From: Streptomyces sp. ICC1
GTDB lineage: Bacteria > Actinomycetota > Actinomycetes > Streptomycetales > Streptomycetaceae
Direction of reading: 5' to 3'
Length of the DNA: 64,000 nucleotides
NCBI RefSeq assembly: GCF_003287935.1
Contig: NZ_CP030287.1
Coordinates: 2,046,001 to 2,110,000, forward strand
Below, piece by piece: positions 50,854-58,614 of this stretch (positions within the stretch are counted from its first letter, which is position 1; each line of letters begins with the position of its first letter). A program made the translations under genes and the position numbers. The notes beneath the pieces were generated by a model. It was given only the letters and a program-made list of their open reading frames with translations, did not search any database and was not told the origin of the DNA.

Positions 50854-52743
50854 TCAGCGGTCCTGGGAGAGGGCGAGGAGCTCGGCGAAGGTCCCGCCGC
50901 CGTGGACAAGATCGTCGTAGCGGCCCTGTTCGGAGATCCGACCGTCTTCCAGCACGATGATGTGGTCCGCGATCTTCGTGTTTTCCAGCCGGTGGGTGAC
51001 CATGATCGTGATCCGGTCGGCGGCGATGGCCTTGATCTGCTCGAAGATCAGATGCTCACCACGCGGGTCCATCTGAGAAGTCGGCTCGTCCAAGATCAAC
51101 AACTCGGGCTTGCGGTACAGGGCCCGGGCGCACGCCTCGCGCTGCCACTCCCCGCCGGAGAAAGTGATGCCTCCCCAGATATCGCGGGCCTGGAGGGTGT
51201 TCAGCCCGTTGGGGAGGTCTTCGACGGCTTTGCGCAGGCCGACCGCGTCGATGGCCTCCCATACGGGTCCGTCGTCGTGGGTGTGCGGCTGGCCGAGGGT
51301 GATGTTCTCGCGAACCGGCCACGGCCACTTGGCGAACTCCTGCGGCACCAGGCCGGTACGTGCCCAGACGCTGGCCGGGTCGGTGTCAGCGAGGTCGCTA
51401 CCGTTCCAGGTGACCCTGCCCTTGTCGCAGAGGTAGATACCGGTGATCAGGCGCGACAGGGTCGACTTCCCGGAGCCGTTCGCTCCGACGATTGCGAGGA
51501 TCTGGCCGCGCTCCAGGGTGAGGGAGACGCCGTCGACCGCAGGCTTGTCCTTCCCGGGGTACTGGTAGGAGACCTCTTCGAGCCGGATCTGCTGGACCGA
51601 GCCGGTGATCTCGCCCGGTCCGCGCTGGGGCGTAAGGGCGGCGGCCTCGTCGAGGAAGGACTGCATGTCGGTGAGATAGAGGCTGGTGTGGAAGATGGCG
51701 GCGCCGTTGATGACAACCTGGGACAGGGCGGCGAGTGCGGTCTGGACGGCGATGACGGCCGTGGCGGCGATGGCGGGTTCGATCCGGCCGGTCACGGCGA
51801 GCCAGGCGAGCGCCCCCCACGTTGCGAGGAGGAAGACGCCGCCGGCCAGCGCGGAGAGCAGGGAGATCCGCAAGGTCCGCGGTGCGGCGGCCAGGTTCCG
51901 CCGGTCGCACCGGTCGGACAGGGCCCGGTACCAGTAGACGAGGTAGTCGGTCATCGAGTTGGCACGAACCTCGTCCCCATACTGGGATGCGGTGGCCCAC
52001 CAGCGCATCATCCCGCGCACGTTGCGGTCGGAGATGTTCGAGTAGTGGATCTCGTAGTCGACACGGGCGGTCAGCACAGCTCCGATGCCGGCGGGGAGTA
52101 CGGCGAGGAGCAGCAGGGGCAACATCATGACGTTGAGCAGGGACAGGACGCTGCCGGCGGTGACCAGGCGGATCAGGGAGGACATGAAGCGCTGGGCGTC
52201 GGTGACCATCACGTGGGTGCGGACCACCCCCATCTCGGCCGCCTCCTGCCGGTCGGAGAAGCCGTCCCCGGCGTAGGCCGAGGCCTCGACCCGGCAGACC
52301 GCCTCGACCAGGGCGCTGTCCGTCTCCGAGGTGAGCAGCGGGGTGATCCGTCGGGCGGCGTAGGTGGCCACGGCCCCTGCGACGCGGTTCATCGTGGCGG
52401 CGAGCGCGACCACGAGCAGCGCGGGCAACGCTCCGTGAAGACGGTCGCCGGCACTGCCGGCGCCGAGTACGGGCCCCATCGCGCGGGCGGTGGCGGCCAG
52501 CAGCACCGCGGCGGATACGCCCGTGATGACCTGGCACCCGATCAGGAGCCGTACGGCCTGCCGGTCGGTCTGCCACGACAGCCGGCCGATGCGGGCCAGG
52601 ACCGACGGGAGCGTGGCGCACAGCTTCTGGAAGGAGACCTCGGCGAGTGGGTTGACGGAATACTGCCCGCTGTAGGTGATCTCCGCCGGAGGCGGCGGAG
52701 GCGGAGCACCGGCCGGTTTGCTGTGTGCTTCGGACGTGGTCAT
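50854..52743 (-). CDS. ABC exporter with fused membrane and ATPase domains
   Basis: A 629-residue half-transporter. A Pro-rich N-terminus (AGAPPPPPPAEITYSG) precedes about six membrane helices (residues 65-360) and an ATPase domain with Walker A GANGSGKST, signature FSGGEWQREAC, Walker B LLILDEPTSQMD and switch H in VTHRLENTK. It probably works as a homodimer exporting a small molecule or peptide. It lies upstream of, and on the same strand as, the split phosphotransferase, and could serve the nearby biosynthetic operon. An inverted repeat GCTGTCG/CGACAGC at 52771-52793 sits just before it and may be an operator. Confidence 0.9.
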   Translation of the reverse strand: MTTSEAHSKPAGAPPPPPPAEITYSGQYSVNPLAEVSFQKLCATLPSVLARIGRLSWQTDRQAVRLLIGCQVITGVSAAVLLAATARAMGPVLGAGSAGDRLHGALPALLVVALAATMNRVAGAVATYAARRITPLLTSETDSALVEAVCRVEASAYAGDGFSDRQEAAEMGVVRTHVMVTDAQRFMSSLIRLVTAGSVLSLLNVMMLPLLLLAVLPAGIGAVLTARVDYEIHYSNISDRNVRGMMRWWATASQYGDEVRANSMTDYLVYWYRALSDRCDRRNLAAAPRTLRISLLSALAGGVFLLATWGALAWLAVTGRIEPAIAATAVIAVQTALAALSQVVINGAAIFHTSLYLTDMQSFLDEAAALTPQRGPGEITGSVQQIRLEEVSYQYPGKDKPAVDGVSLTLERGQILAIVGANGSGKSTLSRLITGIYLCDKGRVTWNGSDLADTDPASVWARTGLVPQEFAKWPWPVRENITLGQPHTHDDGPVWEAIDAVGLRKAVEDLPNGLNTLQARDIWGGITFSGGEWQREACARALYRKPELLILDEPTSQMDPRGEHLIFEQIKAIAADRITIMVTHRLENTKIADHIIVLEDGRISEQGRYDDLVHGGGTFAELLALSQDR

Positions 52744-53319
52744 CGGGTCCCCCTGGATCGCCGGTCGGACGCTGTCGGAAGCTCAACGACAGCCTCCATT
52801 TTTCGAACACACGTTTTTCGGTCGGCCCCGAACTCCCGGAATAGAGCGCCGGGCGGACCGTGGGAACTACACCGATCCGCTCCCGACAACGGCGCTGCCA
52901 CCAAAGGTGGTTGGCCGAATCGCCGACGTTTCCAAGCGCCGCAAGGCCACGGGTGAGTTGGAGCGGATCGGGCTGGGCTCGCTTGTAGGGTGCAGGGCCT
53001 CTCGACGGCCACGGCCCCCTGGGGAGCTGACTGCTCGCCCGAGCGGGCGCGGCGTTGGGCTTCCGATTCGCCCGCTCACCCATTTGGGGTATCGCTCGGA
53101 AATGGTTCTGCATGACGGAAAGCGAGTTGTCGGGGTGCGGAATGACGCTGCGGTCGGCAATGCGCTGACGTGAGTACCGGCTTCGGTCGGGGTGCCGTGG
53201 CCGCCCAGCTCTGCACGCAACGGATAGGGGAGAGGCGAGAGCCGTGAAGTGAACCAGGGGACATTTCCAAGCCTGTACTCTGACGCCCAATCTCCCCCTG
53301 ACAACAAAGGTGACGCACT
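52744..53319. other. 576-base divergent intergenic stretch
   Basis: It holds the promoters of the minus-strand ABC exporter and the plus-strand HIT gene. The only clear structures are the dyad GCTGTCG-GAAGCTCAA-CGACAGC (52771-52793) near the exporter start and the ribosome binding site AAAGGTG before the HIT gene. The plus-strand frame open at 52676-53173 has poor composition and no homology I recognise. Confidence 0.45.
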
Positions 53320-53700
53320 GTGAAGACCGAAGCGCCGGTGAGCGACTTCTACTGCAACAAGGTCCTCAGCGGGCTGGTGGAAATCCAGCCGGTGGTCGAG
53401 ACGGAGCGGGTGCTCGCCTTCCACCACACCAACCCGTCGTATCCAGTGCACATCGTGGTGATTCCGAAGGCGCACGTTCCCTCGCTCACGGACCTCGGCG
53501 ACGCGGACCCCGGCTTGGTATACGAAGTGGTCGAGGTGGTCCGTGAAGTCGCGGCCATGGTGGAGAAGGAGCACGGTTCGTGTTCCGTCAACACGAACCT
53601 GGGGCTCTACCAGGAGTCGAAGCACATGCACTGGCACGTGTACTACCGCGGGGAGAGCGAGAGCGAGATCCTCGGCATGTACGGCCACCACGACCGCTGA
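53320..53700 (+). CDS. HIT-family nucleotide hydrolase/transferase
   Basis: A 126-residue HIT protein. The histidine triad reads HMHWHVYY near residues 103-110, preceded by the usual IVVIPKAHVPSL block. HIT enzymes cleave nucleoside phosphoramidates and adenylates, including aminoacyl-adenylates, which is notable next to a synthetase operon. GTG 53320 has AAAGGTG upstream. It ends 2 bases from the convergent MurG-like gene, so the two transcripts overlap. Confidence 0.9.
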   Translation: MKTEAPVSDFYCNKVLSGLVEIQPVVETERVLAFHHTNPSYPVHIVVIPKAHVPSLTDLGDADPGLVYEVVEVVREVAAMVEKEHGSCSVNTNLGLYQESKHMHWHVYYRGESESEILGMYGHHDR

Positions 53701-53702
53701 CC

Positions 53703-54797
53703 TCAGCGCCGTACAGCGGCTGGCCTTGCAGCGGCCAGGGTCAGCCGGGCAACCGCGGAGGCGGCTTCACGGGCATGGCGTGCCATGTCGTCCGGGTCCG
53801 CCCCGCGCGCGGTTCCCCGGAGCTTGCCGCAGGCCTGTACGAGAGGCTGCCCGTCGGCCAGGGCCTCGTCGGCTACGACGACGCAACGGGCCGGATTCCG
53901 TTCGGCGTACGCGGCGGCGTTTTCGATCTGGTCGCCGCGGCTGACGGACGTGGGCAGCGGCACGAGCACGGCCGGGATGGCGAGAGCTTCGAGTTCGGCG
54001 AGGGTGGTTGCGCCGGCGCGGCCGATGACGGTGTCGGCCAGGTGCAGGGCGTCGTTCATGTCCTGGTGCAGGTATTCGAACTGCCAGTACCCGGCCCGTC
54101 CTTCGAGGCTGGGGTTCAGGTTGCCCTTGCCGCAGATGTGAAGGACCGCGTACTGGTCGCGCAGGGCGTCGAGTTGGGCGCGGACGGCCTTGTTGACGCG
54201 CTGGGAGCCGCTGCTGCCGCAGAAGACGAGCAGCACCCGGGTGCTCCCGGGTACCCCGAGGCGGTTGCGGAGGCCGGCGGGGTCTGCCGTGGTGAGGTCC
54301 GATCGGAGCGGGAGCCCGGTGATCTCCGCCTTGGCGGATAGCCAGCGCGGGGTTTCGGGGGCCGGCGTCGTGCTGAAGCAGACGGTGTCGGCGAGGCGCG
54401 CGAGAATGCGGTTGGCGAGTCCGAGGGAGCGGTCGGACTCGTGGATCACGATGGGGACCTTGCACAGCCAGGCGGCCACGCCGACCGGGACCGACACGTA
54501 CGAGCCCTTGGAGAACAGGGCGTCGGGGCGCTCCGAGCGCATCACGCGCCAGGCGGCGGCCACCCCGCGTGCGACGGTGAGGGGCATGAGGAGGTTGCTC
54601 CACGAGCGGTGGCGCTTCAGCCCGGCGGCGGGCACTGCCCGAAAGGGCAGGCCGGCGCGCTCGGCGTACTCGCTTTCGATGCTGCCGCTGCGGCCGATGA
54701 ACACGAGCTGGGCTCCGGAGGCGGCGAGCTGGTCGGCCACGGCCAGGGCGGGGACGACGTGGCCGGCGCTCGCGCCACCGGTGATAGCGATCTTCAC
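53703..54797 (-). CDS. MurG-like glycosyltransferase (GT28)
   Basis: A 364-residue GT-B enzyme. The N-terminal glycine loop TGGASAGHVVPALAVA matches the TGGGTGGH loop of MurG, with GLPFRAVPAAGLKRH after it. The C-terminal half has VLLVFCGSSGSQRVN and DTVIGRAGATTLAELEALAIPAVLVPLPTS, the sugar-nucleotide site. MurG transfers GlcNAc to lipid I; this paralogue is more divergent, so a secondary-metabolite or cell-wall-variant role is likely. GTG 54797 fits the family start. Residue 4 is a GCU alanine codon, the codon the nearby tRNA can misread. It lies 68 bases downstream of the tRNA. Confidence 0.88.
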   Translation of the reverse strand: MKIAITGGASAGHVVPALAVADQLAASGAQLVFIGRSGSIESEYAERAGLPFRAVPAAGLKRHRSWSNLLMPLTVARGVAAAWRVMRSERPDALFSKGSYVSVPVGVAAWLCKVPIVIHESDRSLGLANRILARLADTVCFSTTPAPETPRWLSAKAEITGLPLRSDLTTADPAGLRNRLGVPGSTRVLLVFCGSSGSQRVNKAVRAQLDALRDQYAVLHICGKGNLNPSLEGRAGYWQFEYLHQDMNDALHLADTVIGRAGATTLAELEALAIPAVLVPLPTSVSRGDQIENAAAYAERNPARCVVVADEALADGQPLVQACGKLRGTARGADPDDMARHAREAASAVARLTLAAARPAAVRR

Positions 54798-54865
54798 AGT
54801 ATTCCCATTCGAGTTCTGTGCGGCACGCTGCAGCCGCACCCACCGGCAGAATTGAATTGTGTGTC

Positions 54866-54940
54866 TGGTCGGGTCGACTGGATTCGAACCAGTTCCTCGA
54901 CAACGCTTTTGCCGTGCTCCACCAGTTGAGCTACGACCCG
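54866..54940 (-). tRNA. tRNA with proline-type acceptor end and alanine anticodon AGC (tRNA-ProA type)
   Basis: The minus strand folds into a full cloverleaf of 75 bases with encoded CCA: acceptor CGGGTCG/CGACCCG, D stem GCTC/GAGC, anticodon stem CGGCA/TGTCG, T arm ACTGG-TTCGAAT-CCAGT. C1:G72 and A73 are proline identity elements of bacterial ProRS; the alanine determinant G3:U70 is absent (G3:C70). The anticodon loop is AAAGCGT, giving anticodon AGC (reads GCU) and A instead of the near-universal U at position 33. It matches the tRNA-ProA reported to insert proline at GCU alanine codons. Confidence 0.9.
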
Positions 54941-54960
54941 TTTGAGTTGCAACGATGGCG

Positions 54961-54990
54961 ACTATATGGCTGGCTATCTCGGCACGTCAA
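54961..54990 (-). promoter_or_regulatory. Housekeeping-type promoter of the unusual tRNA
   Basis: On the minus strand, TTGACG (54985-54990), an 18-base spacer and TATAGT (54961-54966). This is close to the HrdB consensus and places transcription start about 12-16 bases before the tRNA 5' end. The tRNA can therefore be made independently of the upstream operon. Confidence 0.75.
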
Positions 54991-55055
54991 CGGTGGGATG
55001 GGAATTGACTGGCGTGAATGTCGGAGGGTCCTGATAATTCGAGGCAGCCCGAATT

Positions 55056-55088
55056 GGCGTCGCTCGTAATCGGAATTCGAGCGACGCC
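55056..55088. terminator. Hairpin between the ProRS paralogue and its tRNA
   Basis: A perfect 11-base-pair stem, GGCGTCGCTCG (55056-55066) with CGAGCGACGCC (55078-55088), loop TAATCGGAATT, 25 bases after the synthetase stop. It may end the operon transcript or be a processing site. No U-tract follows. Confidence 0.6.
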
Positions 55089-55113
55089 ACGTTCGGTTAG
55101 TGGCCTGTTTGCT

Positions 55114-56781
55114 CTATTGGCGTGTGCTGCAGATTTGGTGAACGGTGCTGGGTTCGGTGGTTGTGGTGCGACCGGTCCAGCGGTTGGTGATCTCGACTTC
55201 GTCGTCGTTGTGTCGGGGGGAGATCAGGGCGTGGTGCGGCAGGCCCAGGAGTCGGGCGTAGCGGAGCTTGTCGCCGGCGGGCAGGTGCCGGTCGTCGATG
55301 AGCAAGCTCACTCCGTGGGTGCGGAGTTGGCGGACGAGCTGGTCGGTGCGTTCGCGCATGGCGGGGAGGTCGGCGCGCAGGACGGTGAGGTGCAGGTCGG
55401 CGGGTCCGGTGCCGGCCTTCCAGCGCAGGCCGTGGTGGTCTCGGTGGATTTCGGCGGTGGTCTGGAGGCAGCGGGTGATGCCGATGCCGGAGCAGGCCAT
55501 CCAGGGCGTCTGGGCGGCGCCGTGCTCGTCGGTGAAGGCCAGGTTCATGGGGGCGGAGTACTGGCGGCCGAGTTCGAAGACATGGGCGACTTCGACCGCG
55601 TGGGTGTCGCTGTACTGGCCCTGGTGGCAGCGCACGCAGGTGGATCCGGGCGTGGCCTGGTGGAGGTCGGTGCCCGAGGGCGTGATGGCCAGCAGGCCGC
55701 GCCCGCCGTCCCAGGACATGGAGGTGCGCAGTCCGTCGGCCCCGTCGGAGATGGCGAACTTCTCCAGGGTGCTGACGGAGGTGTCGAAGAGGAGGACGGT
55801 GCCCGGGGCTCGGGCGGCGGTCCAGGGGGTGAGGGTGCCGGCCGGGGTGCCGTACAGCTCCGGAAGTAGGTCGGGGTCCAGGAGGGTGACGTGGGTGGCG
55901 CCGGTGGCTTCGGCGAGTTTGCGGGCGCTGACCTGGAGGTCGGAGCGGATGGCGACGGCGGTGGGCCGGCGACTGCCGTCGGGGCCGGTCGCGGCGAAGA
56001 CGATGACGTTGACGACGGGTTCCCCCGTGTGGGGTGCGGGCTTGGAGCTGAGGACGGCGGCGTCTCCTCGGTTGCCGCAGTGCCTGCAGGCCAGGATGGT
56101 GCTCTGCCCGCTGTCGCCGAGGAGGAGGTGCTCGGTACTGGGGCCGGCGGAGATGCTGCCCCCGTCGGCGGGGGCTTGGAAAGTGCCGGTCAGGCCCATT
56201 CCGGTGAGGGCGGCCGCGCACGCGTCGTTGAGGAAGCGGGTCGAAGTCCGCATCGCCTCGGGGCTGGCATCGAAGGTGTAGCAGTCGGCCATCGTGAACT
56301 CGCGGGAGCGCATGAGGCCGCCGCGGGGGGAGAGCTCGTCGCGGAACTTGGTGGTGCTGAGGAAGAGGCGGGCGGGCAGATCCCGGAAGGACCGCAGGCG
56401 GTCGCGGACCGTGGCGGTGGCGATCTCCTCGGAGGTCGGCGCCAGGCACATGTCCTCGCCGCTGCGGCTGCGGGAGGTCAGGAGGGCTCCCTCCCGCTGG
56501 TAGGCGTCCCAGCGCCCTGTCTCCTTCCACAGCCTGCTGCTCTGCAGGGTGGGGAAGGAGACCGTGTGGGCGCCGCGTTCCTCGAAGGCCCGGCGGGCGA
56601 TGGAGGACAGGCGGTCGTGAACCCTTAGTCCGAGGGGCAGGAGGGTGAAGACACCGCTGGCGGCTGTGGCGGAGACGAGGCCGAGGGAGTCGAGGAGCTC
56701 CATCGTGGTGGATCCGGGGTCGGCGGCGCGGGGGCGGACCGGAGGCCACAGGGTGCTGGTGTAGAGGGGGGTGTCATGCAC
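55114..56781 (-). CDS. Second prolyl-tRNA synthetase (ProRSx type)
   Basis: A 555-residue bacterial-type class II ProRS. N-terminal TLLPLGLRVHDRL (about 46-58), TxE loop APTSEE (114-119), motif 2 FRDE and RSREFTMADCYTFD (146-171), an insertion (editing-type) region about 195-365, motif 3 GIGITR (432-437), and an anticodon-binding domain (LTVLRADLP, LIDDRHLPAGDKLRYARLLGLP). Being an extra copy outside the housekeeping context and next to a tRNA with mixed identity, it fits ProRSx. GTG 56781 overlaps the upstream GT4 stop by 8 bases, so it is coupled to the operon; a start at 56703 would remove part of the conserved N-terminus. Confidence 0.88.
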   Translation of the reverse strand: MHDTPLYTSTLWPPVRPRAADPGSTTMELLDSLGLVSATAASGVFTLLPLGLRVHDRLSSIARRAFEERGAHTVSFPTLQSSRLWKETGRWDAYQREGALLTSRSRSGEDMCLAPTSEEIATATVRDRLRSFRDLPARLFLSTTKFRDELSPRGGLMRSREFTMADCYTFDASPEAMRTSTRFLNDACAAALTGMGLTGTFQAPADGGSISAGPSTEHLLLGDSGQSTILACRHCGNRGDAAVLSSKPAPHTGEPVVNVIVFAATGPDGSRRPTAVAIRSDLQVSARKLAEATGATHVTLLDPDLLPELYGTPAGTLTPWTAARAPGTVLLFDTSVSTLEKFAISDGADGLRTSMSWDGGRGLLAITPSGTDLHQATPGSTCVRCHQGQYSDTHAVEVAHVFELGRQYSAPMNLAFTDEHGAAQTPWMACSGIGITRCLQTTAEIHRDHHGLRWKAGTGPADLHLTVLRADLPAMRERTDQLVRQLRTHGVSLLIDDRHLPAGDKLRYARLLGLPHHALISPRHNDDEVEITNRWTGRTTTTEPSTVHQICSTRQ

Positions 56782-57883
56782 GGGTTGCTCCGATCACCGT
56801 GTCGGACAGGGCGCCGAGGCGGTCGGCGGTGGCGGCGATGTCGTGCTGGCGGCTGTTGTCGGCGGCGGACTGGCGGAGGATCGGGCGCAGGTGCGGGTTG
56901 GCGGCCACACAGTCGATGACCGCGGCCAGTGCATGGCTGTCACCCGGCGGGTAGGACAGGCCGCCGTGGCCGAGGGTGGCGCCGAGGCCCGGTACGTCGC
57001 TGTAGAGGATCGGGAGGCCGTGGGCCTGGGCTTCGATCGCTACGAGCCCGTACGCCTCCAGGGTGCGGGTCGTGAACACGAAGGCGTCGAAGGCCCGGAA
57101 GCGGGCCCACAGGTCGGCGCGGGGGGCGAAGGGTTCGAACGTGACCCGGTGTGCGAGGCCGTGGTGCTGCACGCGGGCCTGGAGCGCGGGCAGTTCGGGT
57201 CCGCTGCCGATGACGGTGAGGTGGTGCGGCTCCCGGGTGGCGGCGAGCGCGTCGATGGCGGTGATGGTCGACTTGTTGTCGTCCAGGCGCCCGGCGTGCA
57301 GGAGCCGCAGGACGCTGCCGGTGGTGGGCTCCGTGGTGGGGGCCGCAGGGAGCGGGATGCCCCACGGGACGGTGACCAGCCGGTCCGCGTACAGGTTCCC
57401 GGTCAGGGTGTTCACCTGGTCGGCCATGGCCTGGTTGGGGACGGCGACCGCCGTGCTGGCGGCGACGATCTCGTGGAGCACCGTGCGGGCCTGGCCAATC
57501 TCGGTGGCCACGATGATGTCCGTGCCGTGCGCGATCGAGATCAGGGGGATGGCGCCGGCCGCGCGGGCGAAGGCCAGGGCCAGGCCGAAGCCGAGGTGCT
57601 GGGCGTGGATGAGGTCCGGCTCCGCCCGGGTGAGGAGCTGGGCCACCTCGCTGGTCAGGGAGTCGGCGTACCGCTCGAAGCCGGGGCCGTACGGTGCCTT
57701 CTGGGAGGCGAGGGGGACGGTCTCTTCGAAGCGGTGCTTCCAGGTGCCGGAGCCGGGCAACGCGGCGAACGTGGTGTGGAAGCGGTCACTGAGGCGCGGA
57801 TAGGTGTCGTTGCACCAGATAGTCGAGCCGCAGGAGGGCTCCAGCGGCAGGTCGATGCCGGTGAGGATGCGGTGTCGGCTCAC
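56774..57883 (-). CDS. GT4-family glycosyltransferase
   Basis: A 369-residue GT-B enzyme. The C-terminal half has LRLLHAGRLDDNKSTITAID (start of Glycos_transf_1), RVTFEPFAPRADLW and the nucleotide-sugar site LEAYGLVAIEAQAHGLPILYSDVPG. The acceptor domain includes DLIHAQHLGFGLALAFAR. GT4 members include MshA and BshA, which act with PIG-L deacetylases; a PIG-L gene lies two genes upstream. GTG 57883 overlaps the upstream stop as GTGA. Donor and acceptor are unknown. Confidence 0.9.
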   Translation of the reverse strand: MSRHRILTGIDLPLEPSCGSTIWCNDTYPRLSDRFHTTFAALPGSGTWKHRFEETVPLASQKAPYGPGFERYADSLTSEVAQLLTRAEPDLIHAQHLGFGLALAFARAAGAIPLISIAHGTDIIVATEIGQARTVLHEIVAASTAVAVPNQAMADQVNTLTGNLYADRLVTVPWGIPLPAAPTTEPTTGSVLRLLHAGRLDDNKSTITAIDALAATREPHHLTVIGSGPELPALQARVQHHGLAHRVTFEPFAPRADLWARFRAFDAFVFTTRTLEAYGLVAIEAQAHGLPILYSDVPGLGATLGHGGLSYPPGDSHALAAVIDCVAANPHLRPILRQSAADNSRQHDIAATADRLGALSDTVIGATRA

Positions 57884-58614
57884 GCGCTCGCTCCGGTGGA
57901 TGCGGTCGGGAGGTAGGTGTCCAGTCCGGTGCGCAGCATCGCGGCCAGCCCGGCCCAGCCGGTCGCCGCTACCGCGTCGATGAACGAGAGGCAGGGGATG
58001 AAGCCCTGCTGGGGCCATGCCTGTCCGTACTGGGGGTGCCGGTCTGCGAACTCGTTCCAGACCACGGAGATGCCGTGCCCGGCCAGGGCGTCGGTGTCGA
58101 GGTAGCCGCGGGTGCCCGAACCGGCCCACAGCACGTGCTCGTCGGCCTGGGCGGCGATCTGGGCCAGCCGCACCGACTTGCCGCTGTCGGCCGTCGTGTC
58201 CATGTCGGAGGTGAGCCGCAGGCGGGCGTGGGAGCCGAGCGCGGTCGCGATCTGGTTGATGAGGTCGACGTTCAGGTCCAGGAGCCAGCGGTGGCCGCCG
58301 CCGAGGGCGGGACCAAGGACGTTCAGCGCCTCCTCGACGTACGGGGTGCGCGCGTAGGCTAGGCGGACGCGGCGCAGCAGGCTGTCGGGGTCGAAACTGT
58401 CGGCAAGGCGGGTGTCGCGGATCAGCTGGCCCGAGGCGCGGACGACGGGGACCGTGAGCCAGGCCGGCCCGTCGGGGGTCTTGATGCGGTTGCGGTTGAG
58501 GAACCCGCCCTCGGTGTACTGCACGTCGTCGAACAGGGCGACGGTGGTGCAGCCGAGGAGGGCTTCGCAGAAACCCAGCCACGGGGCGAACCCGGGCTGC
58601 TCGATGTAGATCAC
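57880..58614 (-). CDS. WbqC-like family protein
   Basis: A 244-residue protein that starts VIYIEQPGFAPWLGFCEALL and has FDDVQYTEGGFLNRNRIKTPDGPAWLTVPV, both hallmarks of the WbqC family, whose genes sit in O-antigen and secondary-metabolite clusters, probably as acyl- or aminoacyl-transfer-related enzymes (not firmly established). GTG 58614 overlaps the upstream stop by 4 bases and its own stop overlaps the GT4 start. A role in attaching an amino acid or acyl group to the operon's product is possible. Confidence 0.85.
   Translation of the reverse strand: MIYIEQPGFAPWLGFCEALLGCTTVALFDDVQYTEGGFLNRNRIKTPDGPAWLTVPVVRASGQLIRDTRLADSFDPDSLLRRVRLAYARTPYVEEALNVLGPALGGGHRWLLDLNVDLINQIATALGSHARLRLTSDMDTTADSGKSVRLAQIAAQADEHVLWAGSGTRGYLDTDALAGHGISVVWNEFADRHPQYGQAWPQQGFIPCLSFIDAVAATGWAGLAAMLRTGLDTYLPTASTGASA

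Noticed and set aside
52676..53173. Possible gene between the ABC exporter and the HIT gene
   Set aside because: The frame begins inside the exporter gene, has no ribosome binding site and no recognisable motif.
54866..54940. Ordinary tRNA-Ala, from the AGC anticodon
   Set aside because: It lacks G3:U70, the main alanine determinant, and has C1:G72 and A73 as in tRNA-Pro. Streptomyces would not normally need an AGC alanine tRNA.
54866..54940. The tRNA as an attachment site for an integrated island
   Set aside because: No integrase next to it and no repeated tRNA 3' segment seen within the window.
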